From contig OV277870.1 of assembly GCA_922989275.2 (NCBI GenBank), positions 33,662,356 through 33,726,355 of the forward strand: DNA of 64,000 bases, given 5' to 3'. A program made the translations under genes and the position numbers. The stretch's first letter is position 1. The number at the start of each line of letters is the position of its first letter. This document shows positions 44,829 to 56,371 of this stretch, piece after piece. This stretch comes from Gari tellinella (lineage: Eukaryota; Mollusca; Bivalvia; Cardiida; Psammobiidae). A model generated the notes under the pieces. It did no database searches. It saw only the letters and a list, made by a program, of their open reading frames with translations, and was not told the origin of the DNA.

Positions 44829-45645
44829 AGAATTGTTAAAAGCAATCTTAGGTACTCAAAAAATGATTTTTCTAAAAAGGAGTGGAAACTAGATTTGTAA
44901 ATTTGAAGTAAAATAAAAGTCCGTCCTTAGTATTCGACATATGGCAATCAGTCCACCTTGCCAATGGACTACTTACTACAACTATTATTTGAGACTCACT
45001 AGGGATATTGGAAGGTTCAGGTTTCAGGGCCCAATCAGCTAACACAAGCTTTAAGTAAACCAGAAAACCTCTTATTCAATTTGAATGCTCATTTCTTCAT
45101 TGCCTCTGAGCTGCACCAAGCACTATTCTTTTTGTCGTTAATTACATGTACATGTATATCCTCGCCACTTCACTGATTGGCCGCTGTACAGTAGCAGCGA
45201 CGTTATTGTTTACACACACAAAACGAAACGAAACTTACTTAAATGTACAAAATTACATTTTTTATTTTAGTAGAAAAAAGTTTGGAGTCTGATCAGAGAC
45301 CGAATTATCTATCACCTGGCATTGCTTCACACTGGTTGCAATGGGCAGCCGGCTTTTTTGCATGAACACGGTTATTAGGAAACAAGAATGATTTCCCCAC
45401 GATACATAGGTTTACCTGTTTTCACCGTTTGAATATGTACTCATTGGATTCCCGGTGTTCTTACCCAAACACAACTTTGTTAAAGCTTGACGGGTGTTAT
45501 CAATTATACGTTTATTGTATTGTATTACTAAACAATGGATCTTGTTGAACAAACTGATACTACCGGATACTGGTATTTGAACACTTGCAGGAATCATCCT
45601 ACAGCAAAATGCTTACTTGTTTGTCCAATAGTTATTGTAATTCCA
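44829..45645. other. No gene; one weak core
   Basis: A half core (AAGTTTGGAGTCTGATCAGA, then CACACTGGTTGCAATGG) at about 45279-45345. Nothing else recognised. Confidence 0.4.
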
Positions 45646-45646
45646 T

Positions 45647-45707
45647 AAAGTTTGGATCCTGATCACACGCCGAGTAACTCGGCGTGTGAACAGGATCCAA
45701 ATTATTT
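45647..45707 (+). repeat. Hairpin core (type A) with paired substitution
   Basis: GTTTGGATCCTGATCACACG, CCGAGTAACTCGG and CGTGTGAACAGGATCCAAAT. Where most copies have CAGACG/CGTCTG this one has CACACG/CGTGTG, so both arms changed at the same position. Confidence 0.8.
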
Positions 45708-46882
45708 GGTGATTGTATTGCTTAATTTTCAATCAATTGTCTAGAATCGAAAATCCGAAAAGAACACCAGAGCAGAGGACAATGTTAAAGCTGACGATAT
45801 CGTATCTCAGAAGTGTTTTAACAGCAGGTGAAGTAGAGTTTATCGGACTGTTCAAAATCACCAATCAATACCTTTATTTTACAGCGCTGTTAAGTGATAA
45901 TCATTAGGCCATTTACCACCTGTTTAACCTGTAAATCTAAAAACAAAACGGTTCTATAGGAATTGCACTGCTTTAATTGAATGTAGTTAAACGTTATCGC
46001 TGCCATAATAACGTCTAGTGTATCATGGTTGCCGCCATAATATTGTCTGCTTTACACCGTTCCACGACATAATATTCTTCGTCTATGAATATTCTTTCAT
46101 ATTTTGTTGATAATAAGTGTCCCAATAGTTAGGCAGTAATACACTAAGGTTGATAACGAAAACGAGATTTAAAGCCATAATCCAAACGATGTCGTAGCAA
46201 CGATTCAGGAGAACATAATTATACTATTTGGAGGTGTTAAAATAAAACAGTATGTTTTCATTGTTTGAAACTTTATATGTTCAATCGTTTAATGTAGCTG
46301 TGGTTTTTTATAGTCGCCGTCGTTCCAAAAGACCTTGCATCAATACTCATCCGCCCAAGAAAGCAACACTCGCTTAAAAATGTAAAAATTGATTAATCTT
46401 GAAAACTGTATTAGAAGAAACGATGGAATGATCTTAAATGATAAAATTCAGGTGAATACAAATAACAGCTTTAAAGTAAATATGATGATCACAATCCCTC
46501 TTTCACTTTCGTTGTGCATGAATGGTAACGGGTACTCTCTATGAAGGAGGTAAGCTAGCGGGTCGTTTCGGTCCTTGTTCGTTTCGTCCTAGGCAGTTAA
46601 GACATAGGTTGTTTCGGCCTATTGTTAGAGGTAGATCATTTCGGTTCATTGGGCAGTTCGTTTTTGGTCCAACTATATCAATATCTAACGCATAAACTCG
46701 GTCCTTCATGAACACGATGTACAAACAGTGTAAACCCCTGCTCTGAATTTTAAAAATTCAAATTATTATATCAATGAATGATATTATAATGTAATAAATA
46801 TTCATTCAAGTGGTAAAAGTCTGAGTTTAAATCAAAATCAATACTGCAGAAATACGATATTAAAAGTAGTAGAATCCAGACA

Positions 46883-46919
46883 AGATGCTGAATAACTCTG
46901 CCAGAGTTATTCAGCATCT
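46883..46919. repeat. Perfect 18-bp-arm palindrome
   Basis: AGATGCTGAATAACTCTG and its exact inverse CAGAGTTATTCAGCATCT, separated by one C. It does not share sequence with the type A or B cores, except that GAGTTA..CAGCATCT is seen once more at 2307. Confidence 0.8.
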
Positions 46920-47782
46920 ATTCTACTGCTGATCTTAATGGAAACTAAGTGACGCTTGAGTGAAATTAATGATAAATTATGCTTGAGCAATTTTTTTACA
47001 ATATAGAGTTAAAGCTAACTCCAGTTTCCCTTTCTTTACAGTACTGTTCTATCTTTCAAGAAATATTATTCACTCTGAATGTTTACTTTTGGTAAACTCC
47101 TGGTTTCATCTCCATACGCCATACCTCTATCTGTAATTCAATTTGAAACCAGCATCAGTGCCCAAAAGAAGTTTGATTTATTTTGCTATTAGTTACTGTT
47201 TTACAAATGAAACACAAAGCAGCCTTAACTGTCATGTGCCGTTATCAATATTGCCTTACAGAGTATAAAACCGTCTTTAATCGAGAAAATCACTTGCTTA
47301 AGCCTTTCACTCTCAATGACGCTTAAATCGCGTTTACAAACACAATCTCACCACAATCGAAGTTTTATGAAAATATTAAAATATGGCGTATTCAACGAAA
47401 CAAAAATATTTTTGAAGTAAAGAAGTTAAGGTGATGTGGTCTACATTTAACCGTTTTGACATTCATGCGCAACATTAATATAAAACCCGTCGTGAACCGC
47501 ACTGGTCTCCCCGTACACACCCGTAGAAAAACCTGATTGAAATAATGTTTTAATGCGTAAAAGCAATAATTAGCGTTCTTGGAATAGCTTTTGGAATTCC
47601 CCTACCAGAATAAGTATATGCTTTTAAACATAAATCTTACATAATTTTTCTTCAGTCATGCCATATAAACAAAGATAAAACATATTTACAGCGCCTTCAT
47701 AAATGAAGATGCAGTTTTACACTACGGAAGATGTTCATTTCACCCCAAAACGCGTAAATACTACAACTATTATGACTATCGC

Positions 47783-47850
47783 AAAGAGGTTTGGAACCAA
47801 ATCAGACTCCGGGTAGTCTGCGTTTGGTAATGCTCAAAACTGCTTGGCTT
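47783..47850 (+). repeat. Hairpin core (type A), degenerate
   Basis: AGGTTTGGAACCAAATCAGA faces TGCTCAAAACTGCTTGG, inner CTCCGGGTAGTCTGCG. Confidence 0.45.
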
Positions 47851-47901
47851 AAAGCTTCAACAGAATCGTTAACCGTTTCAAGTAATTGTCATTAATTAAG
47901 A

Positions 47902-48059
47902 AATTCATACCAGTGTTTTATCGTGCAATCGAACACTGGTAGGAGTTGAGATGCGTACTACAGTAATTTAACCACGAGGCCTTTAGGCCGAGTGCTTTAA
48001 TTACAAGCATATCAACGACTACCCGTGTTTGATTGTTAGATAAAACACTGGTATTAATT
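47902..48059. repeat. Foldback MITE with ~40-bp inverted repeats
   Basis: AAATTCATACCAGTGTTTTA at the left is inverted at the right as AAAACACTGGTATTAATTT. The pairing continues through CAATC.AACAC.GGTAG. The centre is a small palindrome, AGGCCTTTAGGCC, between arms AATTTAACCACG and AGTGCTTTAATT. The whole element is nearly a single hairpin. Confidence 0.75.
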
Positions 48060-48848
48060 TATTATTTCGATTCTAACACATAATTTAACCTTAATTTGCA
48101 CCGAAGCAACGGCGCTACATTTCTTGGCGTACGCATTTTCGAAGCCAAATGACGTCACGTTAGCACGTTTAGCGCGTGAGTGTTCTACTGAAAATTCATA
48201 CAGTGAGACGGTCCTTCTTCGCTTATATAGGGGCGTGGGCGAGGTGTGTTAGAATACATGTTCATGCATTTCGAGTGCGTTTCGTTTAAATTAAATAGGG
48301 AAAGAAAAAACATTCGCTATGGTTTATTAAGGTACCTACTTTACCAGTCAACAGCCAAATCTAACGTACGTGTAATACGTGTAAAAGAGCAGTATATAAT
48401 TTATATTAATATTAATTTAATTCCCTATCTGGAATATTGAAAAACATATCATAATATATAGAGTGAATAATAGATATGAAACATAAAGAAGTCCGTTTAC
48501 ATCGTGCAAAGTTACAACTAACTGAATAAATTATTACATATGATAATTTATAATTATGATTGTTGATAAATTATAACTCTTAAGGCAAACTGAGATTAAG
48601 GCAGACAATGCTTCAATGAACTTTAGGGGTTTTATGTATATACTGGGAAAGGTTTTGCTACGAAAACACGGTTGTCTTCGTAGGAATACAAATCTATTAT
48701 AATACCCTTATGTTTGTCGTAGCAAAACATTTAATGATAATACCTATAGTTGGGCCCCAGTGGTAACGCACTGACAAAAGATACAGGCATGAAGTGGAAC
48801 GAAAAGTGTTTTAATCCTTTCGCTTTCAATAACGCAATAACGTGCGTT
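48060..48848. other. No gene seen
   Basis: Contains GACGTCACGTTAGCACG at about 48150 and otherwise AT-rich sequence. No coding sequence supported. Confidence 0.4.
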
Positions 48849-48916
48849 TGCAAACAGTTTGGGTCCTAATCAGACGCCACGTAACATGGGGTCTGATCAG
48901 GACCAAAACTGTTTGA
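48849..48916 (+). repeat. Hairpin core (type A) in TTAACC frame
   Basis: GCAAACAGTTTGGGTCCTAA, CAGACGCCACGTAACATGGG and GTCTGATCAGGACCAAAACT. TTTAATCCTTTCGCTTTCAA before it is the left end of the frame. Confidence 0.7.
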
Positions 48917-49117
48917 CACTATTAACGATATTTTTTAAGTCATACAATCTTAAATTTAATTTTGGAACGTGTCTTGTAGACAGCTATAATACAGCAGAGG
49001 ACAATCACCCGAAACATTTGATAATGAAAGGATTAATGCCATTCTTTGTTTCAATTCTGATACTCGTCATTTACAAACATTTTCTACATGTATCTGTGAA
49101 GAATACCTTTGTTCTGT

Positions 49118-49180
49118 GCAAACAGCGTAGACCAAATCAGGGGGCACTTGCAGGAGCCTTTTGATCAGTACGTGCACTCT
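49118..49180 (+). repeat. Hairpin core (type B)
   Basis: GCAAACAGCGTAGACCAAAT, CAGGGGGCACTTGCAGGAGC and CTTTTGATCAG, with the outer right arm damaged. Confidence 0.55.
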
Positions 49181-50725
49181 GGTTCAGTTTGCTAACAATA
49201 ACCCTAAATAGTCAACCATGGATTAGACGTTATTGAACATTGGAATTGCCTATTAAAAGGTCCTGAGTAAATGAGTTAAAACGAGATTATACTGGCTATT
49301 ACCTGTGCACAATGAAGGATGAAGCTCCTATAAATATTTTAAACCGTTGTCGCAAGTTTTTCTTTGGTAGTATTTATAGCCGCCGTTATAATGCGTTTCT
49401 TGAAAAGTATCCATGGTTTGTTATCAAGATAAACGAAAGTACTCGAATAGCACGTCAATTCGGTTATATATAAAACGTGAGCGTCTTTCATCTCAAATGC
49501 ATGTGCCTTCAGCTTCTGTAAACTGCACAATACATGTAGTTGATTTTTTTTTCGTCAAACAGTCAAGTCTTTGCAGTTAAAACAGAACATGTACTCAAAA
49601 GAAATACAGTAACATGTTAACAAGATTGTTCAATATCCTAAGAACTAATATTACTCTGAGAGATAACGCTTTGGATCCCGACTAGACGCCGGATAACCAG
49701 AACTCTAATGCTCCCTAATACGTTTGCCATTTGCCATTGACATTATTGTTCACCGGGAGCCATTTAGAGGATTTGTTGCGAGTTGTCTTTTAAGATCAAA
49801 TGTTCCTAAGTGTTCCTAAGAAACAGTTATTATTCTCGATTTTTGGTGAGACTAATACCACTTGTATGGCGAGTGTAAAAACATGTTATCACATCGATTG
49901 TTAGATTATGTCTCTCACCTAAACAAAACAGTGTGTTTCGCCGATGTTACATGTAACATTAAACTATATTGGTTTCCCAAGTTTGACTAGATTACGTATG
50001 ACGTCATATACTTACATGTTCTAAAGTGTTATTGCACATGTCAGTGCTAAGGAAATCTTAACCTGGGTCCCGTCTTACGATACGTCGTACGATAAATGTT
50101 ACCGTAGGTCAGATTCTAAACAAATGAGTTACTCTTTAGTTTTCAATTTAGTTCTGTCTTTGAAATCCTCTTTTCAAAACGATTCAAAAGAGATGTCAAG
50201 AGACAGAATAAGATGGAAAACTAAGACATGATATGTATTTTAAAGTTTTGACTTGCGGCCGTTTTTTGCCGTACGAGGTTTCGTAAGACGGACCCCATAT
50301 GTTCTAACACGAAGACAAAGAAAGATATGTGTGAAAGAGTGTGTCCTTCACCGTATCATCTGCATGCCAAACAAGTTTAGCCCAAGCGATCAGTCGAGTC
50401 TTTTGCCTATCATAAGTTGTATCCCATTTTTGCCAATTGGACTTTACTAAGCTGATACATTGGACGGGTCCGTTTTGGAATTTCGGATGGTCTATATTCA
50501 TTTTTCATATTTTTATAGAGATTCCTGTCAGCAAACAGTGCAGACTGATACGCTACGTACATGTATCAGATGCTTCATTTACGCGACGCTAGACACAACA
50601 GGGCTAATACAATTTCAAGAGTGGTTAAACTCATTACCTGTTGGGTACACGTCTGCAACAATTGTCGTCTGCTATTGTTCTAAAATTAGAATATTCAACA
50701 TTTCTTTTCAAACAGGTTTAAGTGT
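49181..50725. other. No gene; one weak core
   Basis: A degenerate core near 49669-49730 (CTTTGGATCCCGACTAGACG, CCGGATAACC). ACGTCGTACG-type words near 50080 have no recognised meaning. Confidence 0.4.
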
Positions 50726-50792
50726 CAAAGAGTTGGGGTCCTGATGCGACACCGCTATGTGCGGCGTCTTATCAGGATCCAAACTGTTTGCA
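50726..50792 (+). repeat. Hairpin core (type A)
   Basis: CAAAGAGTTGGGGTCCTGAT faces TCTTATCAGGATCCAAACTG, inner GACACCGCTATGTGCGGCGT. Confidence 0.7.
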
Positions 50793-50967
50793 AAGATAAT
50801 CACTGTAGAGCATATCCGCCGCTAGCATGCACAGCGTTTAGCCCGACATTATTTCGTTTGATTAAGGTTTCATTTATCAAATTTAGATTTAAGATATTTT
50901 GTCTTAAGAAGCACGGCTATGAGTGTAGAATATTTTGTCAGACGCTGGGCAATTTTATATGCAGATA

Positions 50968-50984
50968 CCCCCCCCCCCCCCCCC
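50968..50984. repeat. Poly-C run
   Basis: Seventeen consecutive C. Confidence 0.9.
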
Positions 50985-51035
50985 GCAGAGCTATTTTTAC
51001 GGGCGTGGTGCACGTGGTGAGCATGCTGTCACCTG

Positions 51036-51281
51036 TTTAACTCTTGCACTGCCCAGGAATGGACGAGGTAACCCTTGTAATGCTAAGTACCGCTTGGCTA
51101 ACATTTGCAAATAGTTTGAATCCACAGAAGACGCCATGTAACGTGGCATGTGATCTGGATCCAAATTGTTCGGCACTCATATTCAATTTTTATTCAATTT
51201 TGAAAAGCATAAGGCAGATTTTGAGTTTATCCGCAGACGATATATTTGAAGCAGATGGTAATTCAGCATGGTAAGGGATAA
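51036..51281 (+). repeat. Hairpin element, TTAACC frame (type A)
   Basis: Left end TTAACTCTTGCACTGCCCAG, core at 51106-51172 (inner GACGCCATG/CGTGGCATG, again both arms altered), CCGCAGACGATATATTTGAA and right end AGCATGGTAAGGGATAAC. Confidence 0.65.
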
Positions 51282-51284
51282 CAA

Positions 51285-51470
51285 ACATTTGCAAACAGTT
51301 TTGATCAATATCCAAACACAGTAACTCTGCATTTGAACAGGATCCAAACTGATACCACTTGTATCAACATTCGTGCAGTCAACGCCCGAAACTTTGCGTT
51401 GGAAAATAAATGCAGACGGCAATTTCAAAGCAAACGACAATATCCTTGCAGTGAAACAATAAACAACGCA
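51285..51470 (+). repeat. Hairpin element, TTAACC frame, second copy directly adjacent
   Basis: Starts a few bases after the previous copy: CATTTGCAAACAGTTTTGAT, core 51291-51351, TGCAGACGGCAATTTC, and CTTGCAGTGAAACAATAAAC at the right end. Confidence 0.55.
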
Positions 51471-51795
51471 ATTTAATAGAAAACTATCTGATCATTGGTT
51501 TGATTATAAAGGGGCGGAAAAGGAATTATATCGGGTTAAAATAATAAGGTTAAAATGTTTATTGACCTTAGTGCTAAATGCTTAAAAAAGAAAATGCCAC
51601 CGAAACTTATAAATATGAAATACAGCGCTTACTTTACTATAGTCGGATTCTGACCCCTTAGCTGTGACCCTTAGGACGAGTCCACCCGTAGAGGTAAAAC
51701 GCGGCACAAACCATGAATCTGTTCAGGAGTTACCTACCTTTCATGGTATACTAAGGATATAATGCCATTCGTATTGACATTTAATCAATAAACGA

Positions 51796-51882
51796 GTAGG
51801 TAATGGATAGGTAGCGTGTTAGGGTACTTTCAATATTTGAATAGTGTACAAGGCTGTGGGTTCGATTCCCAATAGGATTTAT
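51796..51882 (+). pseudogene. tRNA-like module 2, unsplit copy
   Basis: GATAGGTAGCGTGTTAGGGT (A-box-like) and GGGTTCGATTCCC (B box). Same module as 17170-17255. Confidence 0.5.
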
Positions 51883-52394
51883 TTCTATTGAAATTATTTT
51901 TATGCTTTACTGCATTAATTTTCAAACAATTACTTATTTGAATAGTTCAACATATATGCAAAATGTGACATGGACAACCTAAACATTCATACAAATTTAT
52001 CACTGAAATGTTAATGGGCAATTCCAGTTTCCAATTAAGTTTAGTTAATGTATGACAATTGAAAAATGACAAACGGTGTTGCCCTGATACGAGTGCTACT
52101 TAAGGAGTCCCTGAGCTGGATATTACCCCATATAAGTTATATGAGATTCGGATAAGATCCAATGGAATTTTAAATCGCTTCTGCTTCTCCTTACAGGCTC
52201 GTAGACGTTTTCTACAGGCTTCATCGCCATGAAATTTTATACTATTGAACCGGTGGTTTTGTCTGCCGTAGCATCTTTAGTTTGAACAATGTGGTTATAC
52301 CGAAATGTAATAAGAAGTTGAATAATATGTATTATTTAAATACTGAACAATTACCGTTATCGTCATGTGTAGTATAAAAAAGCCTTTGCCAACA

Positions 52395-52475
52395 AAAAAA
52401 AGGGATTCACTGGGTATCGAACTCATGACCTTACTCAGTAAAACACTACTCTACTACTTCGACCACAATGACATA
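52395..52475 (-). pseudogene. tRNA-like module 1, unsplit copy
   Basis: On the minus strand, GTCGAAGTAGTAGAGTAGTG and GAGTTCGATACCC. Same module as 9062-9130. Confidence 0.5.
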
Positions 52476-52600
52476 TAGGTCTCAAAATCTTATTTCAAAT
52501 ATCAAGTTAAGGTTTAAACTCTAACTTACCCATAACATGGAATGGTTGCAACTTCTATAAATAGAAAAACTCAGTCACGGTTCAGCGCTCAAAATTCATC

Positions 52601-52966
52601 TATAGCTGAGTATACTAACGCTGAGCGTATACAAACAAATACTTAATACACAGACTGCATGGTATGCTCGTGCAAGTTAGAAAAAGGAACAATGAAAAGA
52701 TATAGTTTGTTTACGTGTATTTCAATATTTTCAAAGATAAACTAATTTGCATTTGAATGTAGGGATGGCAGGTTTAATCCTGTATTAAATAGTTATTTTC
52801 CGATACATTCAACATGAAGAAACACATGTGCGTGCAGCCATATCCACGTGAAAACGGTGTGTGCAGTGTTCCCTCTCTGCAACAACACCTAACGGAAGAC
52901 AAAGATTGTGTGTGTTGTGCGGAGGCAGTCGTTATAAGGAGAGAAAATTAAGACTTGGTTTACATT
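52601..52966. other. No gene seen
   Basis: Single-copy sequence in this window, with no recognised family. Confidence 0.4.
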
Positions 52967-53034
52967 TGCAAACAGCTTGAATCTAGATCAGACGCCGCAT
53001 AACGCGGCGTCTGATTTGGATTAAAGCTTTTTGT
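52967..53034 (+). repeat. Hairpin core (type A)
   Basis: GCAAACAGCTTGAATCTAGA, inner CAGACGCCGCATAACGCGGC, then GTCTGATTTGGATTAAAGC. Confidence 0.7.
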
Positions 53035-53307
53035 CACTGGTCATTAAATTCCTTCTGTCAGAATATCCAGTAATGTGTAATTTCAGATAATAAAACAGCG
53101 TGCTGCCGCCCCAAAGTTGAAAAAACGTCCGCATCGAATCTCCTCCCTGCCAGGTCAATAAAACCGGCCTATATAATTGGGGGAAATTATACTACCCTTG
53201 GTTCAGACAATACAATGACACTGTCAGGGTTGCAGTATAGAAGATGTTACTTGTCCCCGTTTAACCTATTACTCTATAGCCTGTTTCTAATACTAAAATC
53301 AGGTAAC

Positions 53308-53388
53308 CACTTAAAGCAGGTTGAGGTTAAAGCTGAATGCGCCTTTAGACGCATTCTGCTTACCGTCTGCTTTAAGCTTCTATCTGTT
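53308..53388 (+). repeat. Hairpin core (type D)
   Basis: CTTAAAGCAGGTTGAGGTTA, AAGCTGAATGCGCCTTTAGA and CGCATTCTGCTTACC, then TCTGCTTTAAGC. A second, shorter type D trace is at 53715-53770. Confidence 0.6.
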
Positions 53389-54318
53389 AGGATACAGAAC
53401 ATGTTTCTTATATAATATTTTCTAATATGTATAAAAGGAACTGTTTTCATCAGAGGAATACATCAAAGGTGTAAAAAAGGTATATTGTTTTGGTAATTGG
53501 TTAAACGCAAACGCAAAGAAAGTGAAGCAGTTGACAATTTCTTGAAAATGTTGGATTCATTTTCAAAATGTTGCGTCGCATTCAGTCTGGATCCTTTACA
53601 TACCCAAGGTTATCCGACGGCTGATTTGGCCTAATTGTACGTTTCTCGTTTATTCTCGTTTTGTTTTGAAGATATTAGTTTCACTTTATACAGTAGTGAA
53701 TACGAACCATCAGATGGTAGCTTAAGTAGGCTGAAAGTAAAGCAGAATGTGCCCCTTTACTTCCACCTGTATTTCCTGGTAACTGGTCTTCAAAACGAGA
53801 CACATACAATGGGGTGTGCTGATTGGTTAATTAATTTGCAATAAATATTAAAGTTTTTTATTTGGAAGTAATTAAGACTTCCCTAATGTAATCATTTCAT
53901 GTGCAGACGTGTGCTTGAAGGTTAAATAAACGTACCTTACACACTTGGTATAGTTTTATGTATTTTATTTATAGAATGTAAAATGTTTGGCATTTTGACC
54001 GAAGAACTATTAATGTGTGTCTGAAAGTCAGAAGCTGAGTATTCGACGTTGGATTAGGATCAAAACTGTTTGAAAATGCTCGTTTTAACGAAGTTACTAT
54101 TTAATTGTGAATGGAAAGTACAGTGCTACCTCCCTACCACGCTCCTCCGAACACCGAATTTCTTCTTACAACGATGAGTGCTACCGTTCCCCCAAACAAG
54201 ACAATAATTCCTACCGCTTTCACAGCTGCACAATCGTCTATTTAAGATTGTTGTTTCAGGGTTTTTTCTCAACTTTATGTATTGTACATTTTGACAGAAG
54301 AAACATACAGACAAGTGA
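53389..54318. other. No gene; hairpin traces
   Basis: Besides the type D trace at 53715, a right half of a type A core lies at about 54030-54075. No coding sequence supported. Confidence 0.4.
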
Positions 54319-54530
54319 CAAACATTTTGAATCCAGATCAGATGCCGCATGACACGACGTCTGATCTTGGTTCAAAGATTTATCAAATGTAAGCACTTTA
54401 AGGGTATTTATTTCCCTTCCTACAACAATTCCCTCAGACCACACAGACAGTATTTGACTCCCATTGGGTGATGTTGTAGAAAGAGAGCACTGTACGGGTA
54501 TTTGGATATAAAAATATCTGGGACCAATCA
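54319..54530 (+). repeat. Dispersed repeat with type A hairpin (second copy of 6095)
   Basis: Core 54319-54384 (CAAACATTTTGAATCCAGAT, inner GATGCCGCATGACACGACGT), then TTTCCCTTCCTACAACAATT, GACTCCCATTGGGTGATGTT and GTAGAAAGAGAGCACTGTAC. The matching copy at 6095-6310 has only the right half of the core. Confidence 0.55.
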
Positions 54531-54635
54531 TCTCTGTATAACCTATTCATAGATAACTGAATGAAATACGTACAATGTGGTAAGTACATAGTAAAAGACA
54601 TTCTTCGTGTCCAACAAACTGCGAGTATACTAGAA

Positions 54636-54852
54636 CAGTAGAGAAAACGTTACTCTATTTCCCAATAAACACATTTATGCTGAAAATCAATTGTCCGTTT
54701 CAAACAATTTGGAGCCAGGCTCCCAAATCTTTGCCAATCAGATTAAAAAGCATCGGCACACTTGTCAATAACTTGCATTTTTCTATGCTTTAGTACATTA
54801 CGTTTGCGTTTCGTTTGCGTTGAAACGGCAAATAATAACATTTGCTCCACTG
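54636..54852 (+). repeat. MITE, CAGTGGAG frame, hairpin missing
   Basis: CAGTAGAGAAAACGTTACTC at the left, ATAACATTTGCTCCACTG at the right, flanked by TA-like bases. Where the core should be, only CAATTTGGAGCCAGGCTCCC and AAATCTTTGCC remain, so the inner stem is gone and the outer arms are joined. Confidence 0.7.
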
Positions 54853-54869
54853 TACTTTATGTCACTAGT

Positions 54870-54933
54870 AAATGGTTTGGAGTATGCTAAGACATTGGTT
54901 TTCACGGTGTCTAATCTGACTCCAAACTGTCTG
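54870..54933 (+). repeat. Hairpin core (type A), no frame
   Basis: AATGGTTTGGAGTATGCTAA and TCTAATCTGACTCCAAACTG with a weak inner stem. Confidence 0.5.
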
Positions 54934-55204
54934 CAACGAGTGTTGTTGGTTTGAAGTTTTTAAAAAGACATGTAAACATCGTCAAAACATTGCAAATTTC
55001 TACATTGATGTATATGTTTACGTTTATACAAACAAGCGTTTATTAGGCGCAGCTCTGAACTACTTTGCTTTGGCTATAAAACATACGGCAGGCCCGATAA
55101 GACGTTATTGCTAAACGGTGGTTATTGAACCGGAACAAACCGAACGATTTCTTGTATTGAAGCAGATAAACCACTTTCCTTCCGTTCGTGACTTGAACGA
55201 TAAT

Positions 55205-55266
55205 TGCAAACAGTTTGGATCTAGATCAGACGCCACATATAAAACGTCTGATCTTGATCCAAGATG
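55205..55266 (+). repeat. Hairpin core (type A)
   Basis: GCAAACAGTTTGGATCTAGA, CAGACGCCACATATAAAACG and TCTGATCTTGATCCAAGAT. Confidence 0.65.
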
Positions 55267-56025
55267 ATATACACTCGTCTTTATGCTCTAATTTACAAAC
55301 AGATATATATATATATAAACCTATTTTCGATGAATGGTGAAGACGAAATGTTCAAGGCAGACGTAATTACGAAGCTAGCAAGCTTAATTTAGTGTTTGTC
55401 GAATGCTAACTGTTGAACATGCATACGGTAGTGTATTGTTTGTTGCTAATTACCCAACCAACCAAATACGTTTTGTCCGTCAAAATAAACAAACAACAAT
55501 AGAGTAGTAAAAAGGTTTCAAACAGCTGTTAAATCACTGGTTACACTAAATACACCGGAACTTTCACCTTCTTCATGTTGTCTGAAACAATTCTCTCCGT
55601 TGATTTGTATGCATAATGTTCGGAAATAAGAATGCGAGAGTAAAACAGATCAAGTCCAGATTAGACTCCAAGTTACTCAGCTTGGATCAATCCTGTTTGC
55701 AACATCTATCAAATACATCGCTTACACAGCAAGATCCTTCCCTTACATATATCCTTCAATGAAGAGGGTTTCAGCCTGATTACCAGGTGTCTGATCTTGC
55801 TCAAAACTGTGTGTAATGGTCATACAGTTTTGAACATAAACGTGCTTATTGGGTACGAATAACGTCCATTCCATTGTAATGACCAATTCCGTAATGATTA
55901 ACTTGTCATTAGCTTTAATACGTAGGTTTGCATATTGCCACGTGACAGGATATCACCAGACATATACTAGCATTAGTGGTGTTTGCTGATCGGTCAGTCT
56001 TGTGCTTATGTGTGGATTATGCACC
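55267..56025. other. No gene; one half core
   Basis: A short TA microsatellite at 55303-55317 and a right half core at about 55780-55815. Otherwise nothing recognised. Confidence 0.4.
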
Positions 56026-56219
56026 CGAGAAGACATCATTCTTACCCAATAAACATGTTTCTGCTAAAACAAAAACATTTATTTCAAACAATTCGGAGCT
56101 AGATCAGATCATCTGATCAAGTTTGCAACTCTTTTTTTAAATCATTTTTTAATGTCATTTTCTGTGATTTGTTTGTTTTCCGTTTGTGTTTAAACTGGAA
56201 TATACTATTCTCCACTGTA
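56026..56219 (+). repeat. MITE, CAGTGGAG frame, shortened hairpin
   Basis: CGAGAAGACATCATTCTTAC at the left and ACTATTCTCCACTGTAC at the right. The core at 56092-56132 is cut down to CAATTCGGAGCTAGATCAGA and TCATCTGATCAAGTTTGC. Confidence 0.55.
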
Positions 56220-56371
56220 CAGAGTACATGTATCGGTCGAACGAGAGTAGTCCTCAACCCGACAACAGTTTGGCTTCTGGTGAGACTGTTTTACAATAGT
56301 CTTAATATATCTCCCGTCACAAACAAATCAGTATTCAACCTTAACATTATCAATTTATCGTGAGGTGTTTA

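Larger units (their letters stand above)
51636..52600 (-). repeat. Unsplit copy of the ~1-kb tRNA-bearing unit
   Basis: Reverse complement of the unit found in three pieces at 8900-9546, 15815-16034 and 17151-17400. It lacks the 6.3-kb element (empty site AGTGCTAC at 52092-52099) and the LINE (junction at about 51895-51905). It does not contain the stretch at 9425-9510 either. The copies differ by many substitutions and indels, so the duplication is old. One tRNA-like module lies near each end and the two point at each other. Confidence 0.75.

Noticed and set aside
44423..44845. Minus-strand frame of 140 codons
   Set aside because: It runs across a type B hairpin and the 214-bp inverted-repeat element and has no protein-like motif; the word DPDQT at its start is simply the translation of the hairpin arm.
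46539..46724. Short minus-strand frame with repeated GTTTCGGTCC-like words as a gene
   Set aside because: No domain, no second copy, and the words are irregular.
48140..48240. Promoter with GACGTCAC and CpG-richer sequence
   Set aside because: No gene follows in either direction, and TGACGTCA also occurs as a fixed part of the TTAACC-frame repeats, so the motif alone is not evidence.
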